A stretch of DNA of 64,000 bases from Solibacillus merdavium (GCF_014836935.1 NZ_JACSPW010000010.1:62001-126000), one strand, 5' to 3'. Shown: positions 27,133-35,857, numbered from the stretch's first letter. A program made the numbers and translations. The notes: a model not told the origin generated them from the letters alone.

Positions 27133-27896
27133 TTGAAATTAAAGGGCTTTCTAAAAGCTTTGGAAAGAAACCAGTTGTTGAAAACGTATCATTAACTATC
27201 CAGCCAAAAGCAATCACTTCATTTATTGGACCAAACGGTGCCGGTAAGTCAACATTATTATCCATGGTAAGCCGATTGCTTGATTCAGATACAGGAGAGG
27301 TATTTTTGGATCAAAGTGATGTGAAAAAAATGAAATCAAATGAATTTGCTAAACGTGTGGCAATTTTACGTCAATCAAATCATTTAAATGTGCGTTTAAC
27401 TGTACGTGAGCTCGTGGCATTTGGCCGTTACCCTTATTCAAAAGGACGTTTAACACCAGAGGACGAAGAACATATTGACCGTGCAATTGAATATATGACA
27501 TTGGGCGATATGGAACAAAAATTTTTAGATGAATTATCTGGTGGTCAAAAGCAACGTGCTTTTATCTCGATGGTAATTGCACAAGATACTGAGTATATTT
27601 TGTTGGATGAGCCATTAAATAATCTGGATATGAAGCACTCGGTTCAGATTATGAAAATTTTACGCAAGCTTGTAGATGAATTAGGGAAAACTGTTGTGAT
27701 TGTATTGCATGACATTAACTTTGCTTCTGTGTATTCGGATCGTATTGTCGCTTTAAAAGATGGACGTCTTGTAAAAGATGGTCCAACTAATGACATTATT
27801 AATTCAGAAGCACTGCGGGAAGTGTATGATATGCATATTCCGGTTCAAGAGCAAGATGGCTGTAGAATTTGTGTATACTTTAATTCCCATAGCTAA
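27129..27896 (+). CDS. yclP: Iron-siderophore ABC transporter ATPase (YclP-like)
   Basis: A 255-residue ABC ATPase that powers the importer from the cytoplasm. Walker A GPNGAGKST is at 34-42, the Q-loop region near 82, the signature LSGGQ at 136-140, Walker B ILLDEP at 157-162 and the switch His in VLHDIN near 193. The start overlaps the permease stop (ATGA). It is followed by 178 bases holding a second promoter and Fur site before the binding-protein gene, so the lipoprotein can be made separately in higher amount. Confidence 0.92.
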   Translation: MIEIKGLSKSFGKKPVVENVSLTIQPKAITSFIGPNGAGKSTLLSMVSRLLDSDTGEVFLDQSDVKKMKSNEFAKRVAILRQSNHLNVRLTVRELVAFGRYPYSKGRLTPEDEEHIDRAIEYMTLGDMEQKFLDELSGGQKQRAFISMVIAQDTEYILLDEPLNNLDMKHSVQIMKILRKLVDELGKTVVIVLHDINFASVYSDRIVALKDGRLVKDGPTNDIINSEALREVYDMHIPVQEQDGCRICVYFNSHS

Positions 27897-27981
27897 AAAT
27901 AAGTAAATGTATAGGTTATTCTCGCTTATGCATTTATTTTCTGACATTAAATGAGAATGAATATTAATTTCATAAAAACAA

Positions 27982-28010
27982 TTGACAACATTAAACAGTT
28001 GATTTAGACT
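27982..28010 (+). promoter_or_regulatory. Second promoter, for the siderophore-binding lipoprotein
   Basis: A consensus TTGACA at 27982-27987 and TAGACT at 28005-28010, 17 bases apart, within the gap after the ATPase gene. Confidence 0.65.
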
Positions 28011-28023
28011 TACGTTAGTTAAT

Positions 28024-28038
28024 TGAAAACGATTATCA
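28024..28038. promoter_or_regulatory. Fur box at the lipoprotein promoter
   Basis: TGAAAAC-G-ATTATCA matches the Bacillus 7-1-7 Fur consensus TGATAAT-N-ATTATCA at 12 of 14 defined bases, with a perfect right half. It lies just after the expected transcript start. Confidence 0.75.
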
Positions 28039-28074
28039 CTCTCGATTGAGAGAAAAGTAGGAGGAAATTTTAAC

Positions 28075-29118
28075 ATGAAAAAGTGGAAATTCTTAACGGC
28101 AGCAGCATTAACTTTAATGCTAGCAGCATGTGGTTCAGATGAAGAAAAAACAACTGAAACAAATGAACCAGCTACAACTGAAAACGGTGAAACATCTACA
28201 TCTACATCTACAGAAACAGCAGCATTCCCAATGACAGTTTCTCCATTATCAGCGGGCAGTGAAACAGAAGATGGAAAATCAATTTCCTTTGAAGATGTAA
28301 CATTTGAAGAAATGCCAAAAAACATCGTAGTACTTGACTACGGTTTCTTAGATACACTTGATGCATTAGGCGTTGAAGGAATTGTTGGTATCGCTGCAAA
28401 CGGCGGTAAAGGGAATATCCCGGCGCATCTTAAAGAGAAATACGTAACAGATTCAGTAGCAGACGTTGGTACTTTAAAGCAAATCGACTTTGAGAAAGTA
28501 GCAGCTGCTAACCCAGATGCAATTTTCATCTCTGGTCGTCAGGCTCCATTCTATGAAGAGTTAAAAGAAATCACTCCAAACGTAGTATTCATCGGTTCTG
28601 ATAACTCAAACTATGTTGACGGTGTATTTGAAACTGTAGACTTAGCAGCACAAATCTTCGGTAAAGAAGAAAAAGCTGAAGAGTTAAAAGCAAACCTACA
28701 AGCTAAAGTTGATGAAGTGAAAGAAAAAGCAGTTGGCTATGAAAATGCATTAGTAGCAATGTACAACGACAAAAAAATCTCTGGTTTCGATAACGGTGAA
28801 GATTCTCGTTTTGCATATGTATATAATGATTTTGGCTTCAAACCTTCAACTACAGATATTAAAGCATCTTCACACGGTTCAGACTTCTCTTATGAGTCAA
28901 TCCTTTCTGTAGATCCAGAAGTATTATTAATCATCGACCGTACAGCTTCTGATGTAGATACTATTAAAGCTGACATCGAAAATGATATCATCAAAAAGAC
29001 TCGTGCTTACAAAGAAGGTAAAATCGTTTATCTTGATGGTGTAAACTGGTACTTCTCTTCTAACGGTGTAACAACTGAAGCAGAAAAATTAGATGAAATC
29101 TTAAACGAATTAAAATAA
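28075..29118 (+). CDS. yclQ: Siderophore-binding lipoprotein (YclQ-like)
   Basis: A 347-residue substrate-binding lipoprotein of the FepB/BtuF type. The N-terminus MKKWKF, a hydrophobic stretch and LMLAAC give a lipobox with the modified Cys at residue 19. A Thr/Glu/Ser-rich linker covers about 20-60, then two globular lobes bind ferric siderophore and deliver it to the YclN/YclO permeases. AGGAGG precedes the ATG. Its own promoter and Fur box separate it from the transporter genes. Longer than Bacillus YclQ, mostly because of the linker. Petrobactin as the ligand is inferred. Confidence 0.9.
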   Translation: MKKWKFLTAAALTLMLAACGSDEEKTTETNEPATTENGETSTSTSTETAAFPMTVSPLSAGSETEDGKSISFEDVTFEEMPKNIVVLDYGFLDTLDALGVEGIVGIAANGGKGNIPAHLKEKYVTDSVADVGTLKQIDFEKVAAANPDAIFISGRQAPFYEELKEITPNVVFIGSDNSNYVDGVFETVDLAAQIFGKEEKAEELKANLQAKVDEVKEKAVGYENALVAMYNDKKISGFDNGEDSRFAYVYNDFGFKPSTTDIKASSHGSDFSYESILSVDPEVLLIIDRTASDVDTIKADIENDIIKKTRAYKEGKIVYLDGVNWYFSSNGVTTEAEKLDEILNELK

Positions 29119-29131
29119 TATTATAAATAGG

Positions 29132-29161
29132 GCATGTCTCATTTTGAGGCATGCTTTTTTT
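29132..29161 (+). terminator. Terminator after the lipoprotein gene
   Basis: GCATGTCTC pairs with GAGGCATGC (one T-G pair), with an ATTTT loop and seven T residues. Confidence 0.85.
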
Positions 29162-29182
29162 AAAGAAAAGGAGCGATAGATT

Positions 29183-29515
29183 ATGTTTGTACAAATACGT
29201 AAATGGGTTGTAACTGAGGGAAACTCAGAAAAAATTATTGAACGTTTTAGTAGAAAGCCGGATCAAGGTCCATCGAAATTGGAACAACGCGAAGGTTTTA
29301 TTGGTCGCGAATTATTGGTGAAAAATGTTCGCCGTGGTGAAGAAGAAGTGGTCATGATCATCCGTTGGGAATCCGAAGAAGCATGGAAGGCTTGGGAAAA
29401 GAGCCCTGAACATATCGCTGGCCATAAAGCGAAAATAAAAGAACATGGTGGTAAACCTCCAAAGCCGGAATTCGTCATTTCGATGGAGCACGGAAATTAC
29501 ACTGTTGTAGAATAA
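29183..29515 (+). CDS. Haem-degrading monooxygenase, IsdG/HmoA family
   Basis: A 110-residue cytoplasmic protein of the dimeric alpha/beta-barrel monooxygenase fold. The segment MIIRWESEEAWKAWEKSPEH at about 58-77 and a following His81 match the helix bearing the conserved Trp and haem-ligand His of IsdG-like enzymes, and it looks most like Bacillus HmoA. Such enzymes open haem to release iron. The canonical N-terminal Asn of IsdG is not obvious here (MFVQIRK instead). It lies just after the siderophore operon, separated by a terminator, so a shared iron theme is likely though no separate Fur box was seen. Confidence 0.8.
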   Translation: MFVQIRKWVVTEGNSEKIIERFSRKPDQGPSKLEQREGFIGRELLVKNVRRGEEEVVMIIRWESEEAWKAWEKSPEHIAGHKAKIKEHGGKPPKPEFVISMEHGNYTVVE

Positions 29516-29527
29516 TTAAACTTGTAA

Positions 29528-29564
29528 AACTACTTTGCTGAAAATTTTGGCAAAGTAGTTTTTT
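29528..29564 (+). terminator. Terminator after the monooxygenase gene
   Basis: An 11-bp perfect stem AACTACTTTGC / GCAAAGTAGTT followed by TTTT and a further T run. Confidence 0.9.
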
Positions 29565-29631
29565 GTTTTTTTATATAGTGTATATAATTTCGGGTAAAAG
29601 AATAGATGTATATAGAAAGAGGTGGATGTTA

Positions 29632-30243
29632 TTGAAAAAAGGGGCTTATTTATTCGCACTAGTCACTCTGGCTGTATTTATCATAATTTCTTTGAATTAT
29701 AGAACAGCAAACTTTGAAACAATGGATGCAAAAATTCAATCTATACTACGTGGTAATGAGAGTATTATTCTATTCCACTATTTAGGTGAAACAGAATTTA
29801 TTGTAATGATTACTGTCCTCCTTTTACTCTTTCTAGGAATTTGCAAAAGAAATTACCGTGGTATGTTATTTACTTTGTTAACAATCGGAGTGGGGAACAG
29901 TATTAATCAACTTTTAAAGCATTTTTTTGAAAGACCTCGACCGGAGATTTTAGATCAGCTTATTACATATAGCTTTCCATCTGGGCATTCTCAAATGAGT
30001 GTGCTGTATTTGTTCACCATAGCATACTTATTTTCTAATATGACTAATAGTAATTTAAAGGCAATGACTATATGGAGTATAGCGATTGTATTAGCTTTCT
30101 TTATTGGTTTAGCACGTATTGCTGAAGGTCGACACTATCCAACAGACGTCTTAGCTGGATGGAGTATAGGTTATAGTTGGTTTATTATTTGCGTATTATG
30201 GTATGAGTCTAGTAAACATCGTCTTAAACAAGGGAATTCCTAA
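29632..30243 (+). CDS. PAP2-family membrane phosphatase
   Basis: A 203-residue membrane protein with about six hydrophobic segments and the three-part acid phosphatase motif: K-x6-RP (KHFFERPRP), PSGH (FPSGHS) and R-x5-H-x3-D (RIAEGRHYPTD). The active site faces outside and removes phosphate from lipid phosphates such as phosphatidate or undecaprenyl pyrophosphate. The start chosen is TTG 29632, six bases after AGAGGTGG; the ATG 29626 abuts that site and the upstream frame covers the previous terminator. Substrate cannot be decided. The terminator hairpin begins inside the last codons. Confidence 0.88.
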   Translation: MKKGAYLFALVTLAVFIIISLNYRTANFETMDAKIQSILRGNESIILFHYLGETEFIVMITVLLLLFLGICKRNYRGMLFTLLTIGVGNSINQLLKHFFERPRPEILDQLITYSFPSGHSQMSVLYLFTIAYLFSNMTNSNLKAMTIWSIAIVLAFFIGLARIAEGRHYPTDVLAGWSIGYSWFIICVLWYESSKHRLKQGNS

Positions 30244-30263
30244 ATAGTAGGGATTCTTTTTTT
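30234..30263 (+). terminator. Terminator overlapping the end of the PAP2 gene
   Basis: GAATTCCTA pairs with TAGGGATTC (one mismatch), followed by seven T residues. Its left arm includes the stop codon. Confidence 0.75.
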
Positions 30264-30373
30264 AAACTGAAAGTTGGTTTGTTACATAAGATGTTACCTG
30301 GATAAAAAAAGTTGCATTAAGGAAACATCTGGCATATAATTTTAGAAATGAATAAATTACAAAGGAGAATTGT

Positions 30374-31195
30374 ATGGATGATAACGTATTATTAGCTTTA
30401 GGGTTAACGTTGTTTGCAGGGCTTGCTACAGGAATCGGTAGCTTAATAGCCTTTTTTACAACGCGTACGAATAAAAAGTTTTTATCAATTGCCTTAGGAT
30501 TTTCAGCTGGGGTCATGATATATGTATCGCTTATTGAAATTTTTGTGAAAGCAAAAGATTCATTAGTGAACGTTCATGGGGAAACGACTGGATATTGGTA
30601 TACTTTGTTTGGATTCTTCGGGGGGATGCTTTTAATTGCATTAATTGATCGCTTTATTCCAAAGGGCAACAATCCCCATGAAGTAAAATCTGTAGAAGAT
30701 GTTCAAAAAGCACAATTAATTGTTAATGAAGAAGTAGAAGCTGACCGTCTCATGAAGATGGGGCTCTTCACAGCAATGGCGATTGCCATTCATAACTTCC
30801 CAGAAGGTATTGCTACTTTTATGGCGGTTTTACAAGATCCCAATGTAGGAATTGCCATTGCCATTGCTGTAGCTATTCATAATATCCCAGAAGGTATAGC
30901 TGTAGCCATTCCTATTTTTTATGCAACAGGGAAGCGGATGAAGGCGTTTAAATGGTCGTTTGCTTCGGGTTTATCAGAGCCTTTAGGTGCATTAATCGCT
31001 TATTTTTTACTTATGCAGTTTATGACTGATACAATGTTTGGTATTATTTTTGCCGGTGTTGCTGGTATTATGGTCTTCATTTCTATTGATGAATTACTCC
31101 CGGCTGCCAAAAAATACGATGAAGCCCATTCGTCTATTTATGGTTTAGTGGCAGGTATGGCCGTTATGGCAATAAGCCTAGTAATGTTAACTTAA
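30374..31195 (+). CDS. zupT: ZIP-family zinc transporter ZupT
   Basis: A 273-residue membrane protein with eight hydrophobic segments that imports zinc and other divalent metals. The metal-binding motifs of the ZIP core are HNFPEG at about 140-145 and HNIPEG at about 169-174. A variable, charged loop covers about 95-125. AAAGGAG precedes the ATG. No Zur-type site was recognised in the 110-base upstream gap. A bidirectional terminator separates it from the convergent reductase gene. Confidence 0.92.
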   Translation: MDDNVLLALGLTLFAGLATGIGSLIAFFTTRTNKKFLSIALGFSAGVMIYVSLIEIFVKAKDSLVNVHGETTGYWYTLFGFFGGMLLIALIDRFIPKGNNPHEVKSVEDVQKAQLIVNEEVEADRLMKMGLFTAMAIAIHNFPEGIATFMAVLQDPNVGIAIAIAVAIHNIPEGIAVAIPIFYATGKRMKAFKWSFASGLSEPLGALIAYFLLMQFMTDTMFGIIFAGVAGIMVFISIDELLPAAKKYDEAHSSIYGLVAGMAVMAISLVMLT

Positions 31196-31207
31196 TCAGG
31201 ACAGTGT

Positions 31208-31240
31208 AAAAGCCAGCATCATCAACCGGATGCTGGCTTA
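31208..31240. terminator. Bidirectional terminator between convergent genes
   Basis: An 11-bp perfect stem AAGCCAGCATC / GATGCTGGCTT with an eight-base loop. T tracts are modest on both sides. Confidence 0.75.
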
Positions 31241-31253
31241 AGTGTGTTTGTTT

Positions 31254-31901
31254 CTAGGAAGCAGCTGTTACATTTTCAGATGCAACAGTAAAAGTTGTAT
31301 TCGGGTATTCATTTTTTTCTATTTCATCGAGCAATGCTACGGCAAAGTCTGCATAACTAATATAACTGTTAAATTGTGAGTTTACTAAAATTTTCTCGGC
31401 CCCTTTAATATAATGACCTGTACGCGGTCCGTCAGAATCGAACATAGCTGAAGGAATCGCAAAGGACCATTGGATTGAGGAACTTTCTAAATCCTGTAAA
31501 TTTTGTAATTGTGCCCTTGCTGTGTCAACAAGGTCTTCTGGATAATCTTCCAGGTCCATAAGGCGAACGGTCTTTTCGCGGTTCACAAATAGACAGCCTG
31601 AGCTACCTACAACAAATAGCTTTTTATTCGTTCCTTCTAATAAGGAAATTAAGAATTCTCCCGCCGTTACATGCAAATGTTCTTCCCCCGGTAGTGGGGC
31701 AAAGGCATTAATTAAAATATCAAAAGGTTCAATTTGCTCTTTCGTCAAATTAAACAAGTCGCTTTCTATAATTGCTATATTATCTTCCTGTAATGTTGCC
31801 TTATTTTTTACAATAGCTGTTACATCGTAATTTCTCATTAAAGCCTCACGTAAAATATGAGTCCCTGCTTTACCAGCAGCACCAATAACTGCAATTTTCA
31901 T
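31254..31901 (-). CDS. NAD(P)H-binding Rossmann-fold reductase (YwnB-like)
   Basis: A 215-residue protein of the NAD(P)H-binding atypical SDR group. The N-terminus MKIAVIGAAGKAGTHIL carries the glycine-rich nucleotide motif at about residues 7-13. A second conserved stretch VVGSSGCLFV near 94-103 is typical of these proteins, which act as quinone or flavin reductases or as redox sensors. Start at 31901, eight bases after AAAGGGG; the ATG at 31907 is only two bases from that site. It stands alone, so the substrate is open. Confidence 0.8.
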   Translation of the reverse strand: MKIAVIGAAGKAGTHILREALMRNYDVTAIVKNKATLQEDNIAIIESDLFNLTKEQIEPFDILINAFAPLPGEEHLHVTAGEFLISLLEGTNKKLFVVGSSGCLFVNREKTVRLMDLEDYPEDLVDTARAQLQNLQDLESSSIQWSFAIPSAMFDSDGPRTGHYIKGAEKILVNSQFNSYISYADFAVALLDEIEKNEYPNTTFTVASENVTAAS

Positions 31902-32030
31902 AAACATTACCCCTTTCTAACAGTAGATTTATTAATATACCCAATATTGAAAGGAATTATGCATATTTTGGGATGAAAGATAAGTGAACATTGTTTGTAG
32001 AGGGCAAAGTTAGTGGGCTTCATCTAACTA

Positions 32031-32070
32031 AAAAAGGGTCGCAAATTTAATAACTAAATTTTGCGACCCT
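32031..32070 (-). terminator. Terminator of the thrC-thrB operon
   Basis: AGGGTCGCAAA and its complement TTTGCGACCCT form a long stem; the minus strand continues with six T residues. Confidence 0.92.
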
Positions 32071-32078
32071 GGTGTATT

Positions 32079-32990
32079 TTAATTACTATTTGAATAAGTA
32101 GTGACTTGTATTCCTGCAGAAGCTCCTGTCGTTAAAACAATTTGATGTGTAGGAAATTGCTTTTTCATAGCTTCAATAAATTGTCCTTGTATCGATAGTG
32201 GAATGATGGAAATTAATGTTGGCCCCGCACCACTTAATGCAGTCCCGTAGGCTCCGGCCAATTTTGCTGCTTCATGAATTTCGTTGTAGTTTGGTATAAG
32301 CTCTGCACGGAACGGCTCATGGAATAAATCCGCCTCCATATAACGCCCGATACGTACATAATCTTTGGCAATTAGAGAAGCCGCCAGCATATTTGCATTT
32401 GCACTTGCTCGGACAGCATAGCCCCGCTCTAATTGGCTTGGTAAAACACCACGTGAATCAGATGTTTTTAACTCAACATTTGGAATAAACACTACAAATG
32501 CTGCATCCATTTCCTGAATATGAAGAGTATCGACATTTCCTTGTTCATCCATAGAAGAAATAGTTAGCCCCCCTAATACAGAGGCAGTAGCATTATCAGG
32601 ATGTCCTTCAATTTGAGAGGAAATATTCAACTTGTCCTGTGTCGATAAGTTTAACTCTCCTAAAATATTCGCTAACTCGATGGCCGCAACTATAGCTGCT
32701 GCACTACTGCCGAGTCCTCTTGCTAGAGGAAGCTCGCTCTTCATTTCAACTTTGCATGGTCGTAATGAAGCATTGTACTGTTTGCCCACTTGTTGGGCAA
32801 TTTTATAAATTAAATGTTTTTCAACTGTTGTATCTGAAGGTACATTGTCTCCAATATGAACAAATTCCCACTCATTTTGTAAAGTTACTTCCAAAGTTAA
32901 ATAAAGTGATAGTCCAAGACCAATCGAGTCAAATCCAGGTCCTAAATTTGCTGTACTGCCTGGGACTTTGATTTGCCAACTGTTGCTCAT
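32079..32990 (-). CDS. thrB: Homoserine kinase
   Basis: A 303-residue GHMP-family kinase that phosphorylates homoserine with ATP, the step before threonine synthase. The GHMP ATP-binding motif [12 protein letters not shown] lies at about residues 88-99, and [13 protein letters not shown] near 10-22 is the family's N-terminal substrate region. It overlaps thrC by four bases (ATGA), so the two are translated together. Homoserine dehydrogenase (hom), which usually precedes thrC in Bacillus, is absent here. Confidence 0.95.
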   Translation of the reverse strand: MSNSWQIKVPGSTANLGPGFDSIGLGLSLYLTLEVTLQNEWEFVHIGDNVPSDTTVEKHLIYKIAQQVGKQYNASLRPCKVEMKSELPLARGLGSSAAAIVAAIELANILGELNLSTQDKLNISSQIEGHPDNATASVLGGLTISSMDEQGNVDTLHIQEMDAAFVVFIPNVELKTSDSRGVLPSQLERGYAVRASANANMLAASLIAKDYVRIGRYMEADLFHEPFRAELIPNYNEIHEAAKLAGAYGTALSGAGPTLISIIPLSIQGQFIEAMKKQFPTHQIVLTTGASAGIQVTTYSNSN

Positions 32991-34045
32991 AAACTGAATA
33001 CGCTCTCGATATAGCTGCGAATTTCCTGTTCATCATTTTTAAGTGCAACTAAGTCAACAGTTGAAACATTCATTGCTGTATCAGGATCTTTTAAACCATT
33101 GCCTGTAAATACTGATACTACTTTGCTGCCCGGAAAAATCTTACCAGCTTTAACGGATTTGATGACACCTGCTAATGATGCAGCAGAGCCTGGTTCAATG
33201 AAAATTCCCTCTTTTTGGGCAATTAACTTATAGGCTTCCAAAATTTCCTCATCTGTAACGGCCTCGATTAAACCACCTGATTCATCACGTGCTGCTTCTG
33301 CATATTTCCAGCTCGCAGGATTCCCAATGCGAATTGCTGTCGCAACTGTTTCTGGATTTGCAATTGGAGCTCCATTTACGATGGCAGCTGCACCTTCTGC
33401 TTCAAAGCCATACATTTTTGGCAGACCGCTTTGTTTTGCTTCATTATATTCTTTAAAGCCTTTCCAGTATGCTGTGATATTACCAGCATTACCCACTGGG
33501 ATGCATAGGTAATCCGGTGCTTGGCCTAATTGATCAACTATTTCAAATGCTGCTGTTTTTTGCCCTTCAATACGGTAAGGGTTAACTGAATTTACTAATG
33601 CGATTGGAGTAGTTTCTCCTATTTTGCGCACAATATTTAATGCATCATCAAAGTTACCATCAATCTCGATAATTTTAGCGCCATACATCGTAGCTTGTGC
33701 TAATTTTCCAAGTGCTACTTTACCTTTTGGAATCACTACGATTGATTGAATGCCTGCACGTGCTGCATATGCTGCAGCTGCAGCTGAAGTATTACCTGTA
33801 GAGGCACAAATAACTACTTTTGAACCTTCTTCAATAGCTTTCGCAACGGCAAATACCATGCCCCGATCTTTAAAAGAGCCGGTTGGGTTGGCGCCTTCTA
33901 TTTTTCCATATAATTCAATCCCTAGTTCCTTCGATAAATTCACTAAAGGAATTAAGGGAGTATTTCCTTCATTTAAAGAGAGAGCAGGTGTATTTTCAGT
34001 AATAGGTAAATACTGTTTATATTCTTCAATAAGACCTTTCCACAT
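32987..34045 (-). CDS. thrC: Threonine synthase
   Basis: A 352-residue PLP enzyme that makes threonine from O-phosphohomoserine. The start [10 protein letters not shown] and the whole length match Bacillus ThrC. The PLP Lys is Lys59 in [10 protein letters not shown], and the glycine-rich phosphate site is near [10 protein letters not shown]. An in-frame upstream frame exists to 34099, but GAAGGAG lies eleven bases before ATG 34045; a TTG six bases upstream is an alternative start with closer spacing. It is first in the thrC-thrB unit and diverges from niaP. Confidence 0.95.
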   Translation of the reverse strand: MWKGLIEEYKQYLPITENTPALSLNEGNTPLIPLVNLSKELGIELYGKIEGANPTGSFKDRGMVFAVAKAIEEGSKVVICASTGNTSAAAAAYAARAGIQSIVVIPKGKVALGKLAQATMYGAKIIEIDGNFDDALNIVRKIGETTPIALVNSVNPYRIEGQKTAAFEIVDQLGQAPDYLCIPVGNAGNITAYWKGFKEYNEAKQSGLPKMYGFEAEGAAAIVNGAPIANPETVATAIRIGNPASWKYAEAARDESGGLIEAVTDEEILEAYKLIAQKEGIFIEPGSAASLAGVIKSVKAGKIFPGSKVVSVFTGNGLKDPDTAMNVSTVDLVALKNDEQEIRSYIESVFSL

Positions 34046-34102
34046 AGACAATTTAACTCCTTCTGTTCTCGGTAGATGAACATTTGTTTTTGTATACAAG
34101 AC

Positions 34103-34131
34103 ATTTTAAACCTATGTGCCTCTTATTTCAA
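34103..34131 (-). promoter_or_regulatory. Promoter of thrC-thrB
   Basis: On the minus strand TTGAAA (34131-34126) and TAAAAT (34108-34103) are 17 bases apart, giving a leader of about 50 bases. Confidence 0.6.
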
Positions 34132-34142
34132 TAGGAATCGAT

Positions 34143-34160
34143 AAATTGTCGGAACAATTT
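34143..34160. promoter_or_regulatory. Inverted repeat between divergent thrC and niaP promoters
   Basis: A perfect 7-4-7 repeat AAATTGT-CGGA-ACAATTT placed between the two -35 regions. It could bind a regulator acting on either gene. Confidence 0.4.
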
Positions 34161-34177
34161 GTTAAGTAAAAAAGATG

Positions 34178-34206
34178 TTGTCACTTTTAAGAAAGAAATG
34201 TATGAT
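34178..34206 (+). promoter_or_regulatory. Promoter of niaP
   Basis: TTGTCA at 34178-34183 and TATGAT at 34201-34206, 17 bases apart. Confidence 0.65.
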
Positions 34207-34225
34207 AAGAATGTTGTTAAGTCAA

Positions 34226-34237
34226 GTGTAAAGACAC
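34226..34237. promoter_or_regulatory. Candidate NiaR-type operator before niaP
   Basis: GTGT-AAAG-ACAC, a short inverted repeat in the early transcribed region. In Firmicutes, niaP genes are repressed by NiaR (YrxA) when nicotinate is abundant. I could not verify the exact consensus, so the link is inferred from the target gene. Confidence 0.4.
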
Positions 34238-34256
34238 ATGGAGGGTGGAGTAGTAA

Positions 34257-35489
34257 ATGTCAGTGGAAGTAAATGAACAAAAGCCTTTATCACGTAATAA
34301 ATTATTGGGCATTGCTGGTGTCGGTTGGATGTTTGACGCTATGGATGTCGGAATTCTCTCCTTTATCATTGCTGCACTTGCAGTGGATTGGGGATTAAAC
34401 AGTAGCCAAATGGGGTGGATAGGTAGTGTAAACTCCATCGGTATGATGGTAGGTGCATTAGTGTTTGGGCTACTAGCAGATAAAGTAGGCCGTAAGCAAA
34501 TTTTTATGTGGACACTTATTTTGTTTTCTGTAGCAAGTGGATTGTCTGCATTTACAACTACATTAACCCTTTTTCTAATTTTACGTTTCTTCGTAGGAAT
34601 GGGTCTTGGTGGAGAATTGCCGGTTGCTTCCACATTAGTATCTGAAAGCGTGAAAGCAGAAGAAAGAGGAAGAGTCGTTGTTCTATTAGAGAGCTTTTGG
34701 GCAGCGGGATGGTTATTGGCAGCAATCATATCTTATTTTGTAATTCCTGCAGATTTTTGGCCAATTGAAGGATGGCGCGTTGCGTTACTAATTACTGCAA
34801 TACCAGCATTTTATGCTATCTATATACGAATGAAATTACCTGATTCACCGCAGTTTAGGGTAAAAGAAGAGTCTAAAAAGCGATCTGTATTTCAGAACAT
34901 TGCTGAAGTTTGGGCAAAAAAGTATGCACGCTCTACCGTTATGCTCTGGATACTGTGGTTTACAGTTGTGTTTTCCTATTACGGTATGTTCTTATGGTTG
35001 CCAAGTGTAATGGTTGGAAAAGGGTTCGACTTAATATCGAGCTTTAAATATGTACTTATAATGACATTAGCTCAATTGCCAGGTTATTTCACTGCCGCCT
35101 GGTTTATCGAGAAATTTGGGCGTAAATTTGTATTGGTTACATATTTGTTAGGTACTGCAGCAAGTGCATTTGTTTTTGGAGGTGCCGAAACAATCACAAC
35201 TTTACTGATTTCTGGAATGTTGCTTTCATTCTTTAACTTAGGGGCATGGGGAGCTTTATATGCCTACACACCAGAGCAGTATCCAGCGATTGTACGCGGT
35301 ACAGGTGCGGGAATGGCTGCGGCAGTAGGGCGTGTTGGTGGTATTTTTGGACCGTTATTAGTCGGCTCACTTTTAACAAAAGGGTATGATATTAGCTATA
35401 TATTTACCATTTTCTGTGGTGCTATTGTTATAGGTGTGTTAGCTGTAATTTTCTTAGGAAAAGAAACAAAACAAACTGAATTACAATAA
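34257..35489 (+). CDS. niaP: Niacin/nicotinamide transporter (MFS)
   Basis: A 410-residue MFS permease with twelve membrane segments. It resembles Bacillus YceI/NiaP very closely as I remember it, from FDAMDVGILSFIIAAL near the N-terminus through WIGSVNSIGM and GMGLGGELPVASTLVSE to the C-terminal KETKQTEL. NiaP imports nicotinate for NAD synthesis. GGAGGGTGGAG precedes the ATG. It is monocistronic, with its own promoter and a short inverted repeat that may be a NiaR operator. The name YceI for this permease should not be confused with the unrelated YceI-family protein at 40909. Confidence 0.9.
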   Translation: MSVEVNEQKPLSRNKLLGIAGVGWMFDAMDVGILSFIIAALAVDWGLNSSQMGWIGSVNSIGMMVGALVFGLLADKVGRKQIFMWTLILFSVASGLSAFTTTLTLFLILRFFVGMGLGGELPVASTLVSESVKAEERGRVVVLLESFWAAGWLLAAIISYFVIPADFWPIEGWRVALLITAIPAFYAIYIRMKLPDSPQFRVKEESKKRSVFQNIAEVWAKKYARSTVMLWILWFTVVFSYYGMFLWLPSVMVGKGFDLISSFKYVLIMTLAQLPGYFTAAWFIEKFGRKFVLVTYLLGTAASAFVFGGAETITTLLISGMLLSFFNLGAWGALYAYTPEQYPAIVRGTGAGMAAAVGRVGGIFGPLLVGSLLTKGYDISYIFTIFCGAIVIGVLAVIFLGKETKQTELQ

Positions 35490-35497
35490 AAGTAAAA

Positions 35498-35540
35498 GGA
35501 AGGACCTGTGCAGATTAAACATGCACAGGTCCTTTTAAAC
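35498..35540 (+). terminator. Terminator after niaP
   Basis: A 13-bp perfect stem AAGGACCTGTGCA / TGCACAGGTCCTT, followed by TTAAAC; the T tract is short. Confidence 0.8.
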
Positions 35541-35857
35541 ATAATTTATACAGTTTATGATATACAACTAATTTAATTTGAACAGTTAGTTTTAGGGGTA
35601 TATTTTTACTTTTATACAATATATTTTCAAATAATTGTCTATTTTATACATAAAATATCCAGTTCTTTAGCATAATGAAGTTTTTTCAGAAAACTCATTG
35701 TATTCTATTAATATTCATGATAATGTATTTTTTATTATTAGAAATTACTGCACGGAATTTACATCATAATAGTTATCATTTTCTATTTTAGTTATCATAA
35801 CCATGTTAACTCATTAGTGGGTATTTAAGATGATTTTAAGAAAGGGAGATGTGGAGT
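35541..35857. other. AT-rich leader of the RpiR regulator gene
   Basis: About 310 bases without a gene. It is rich in A and T, and contains AGTTATCAT twice (35767-35775 and 35790-35798), a direct repeat spaced 23 bases apart that may bind a regulator. No clear terminator or structured RNA was seen. Confidence 0.4.

Noticed and set aside
28208-28399. Minus-strand frame opposite the siderophore-binding lipoprotein
   Set aside because: It mirrors the low-complexity Thr/Ser/Glu linker; no start signal.
34046-34142. T-box leader upstream of thrC
   Set aside because: The leader is only about 50 bases, with no T-box sequence or antiterminator fold.
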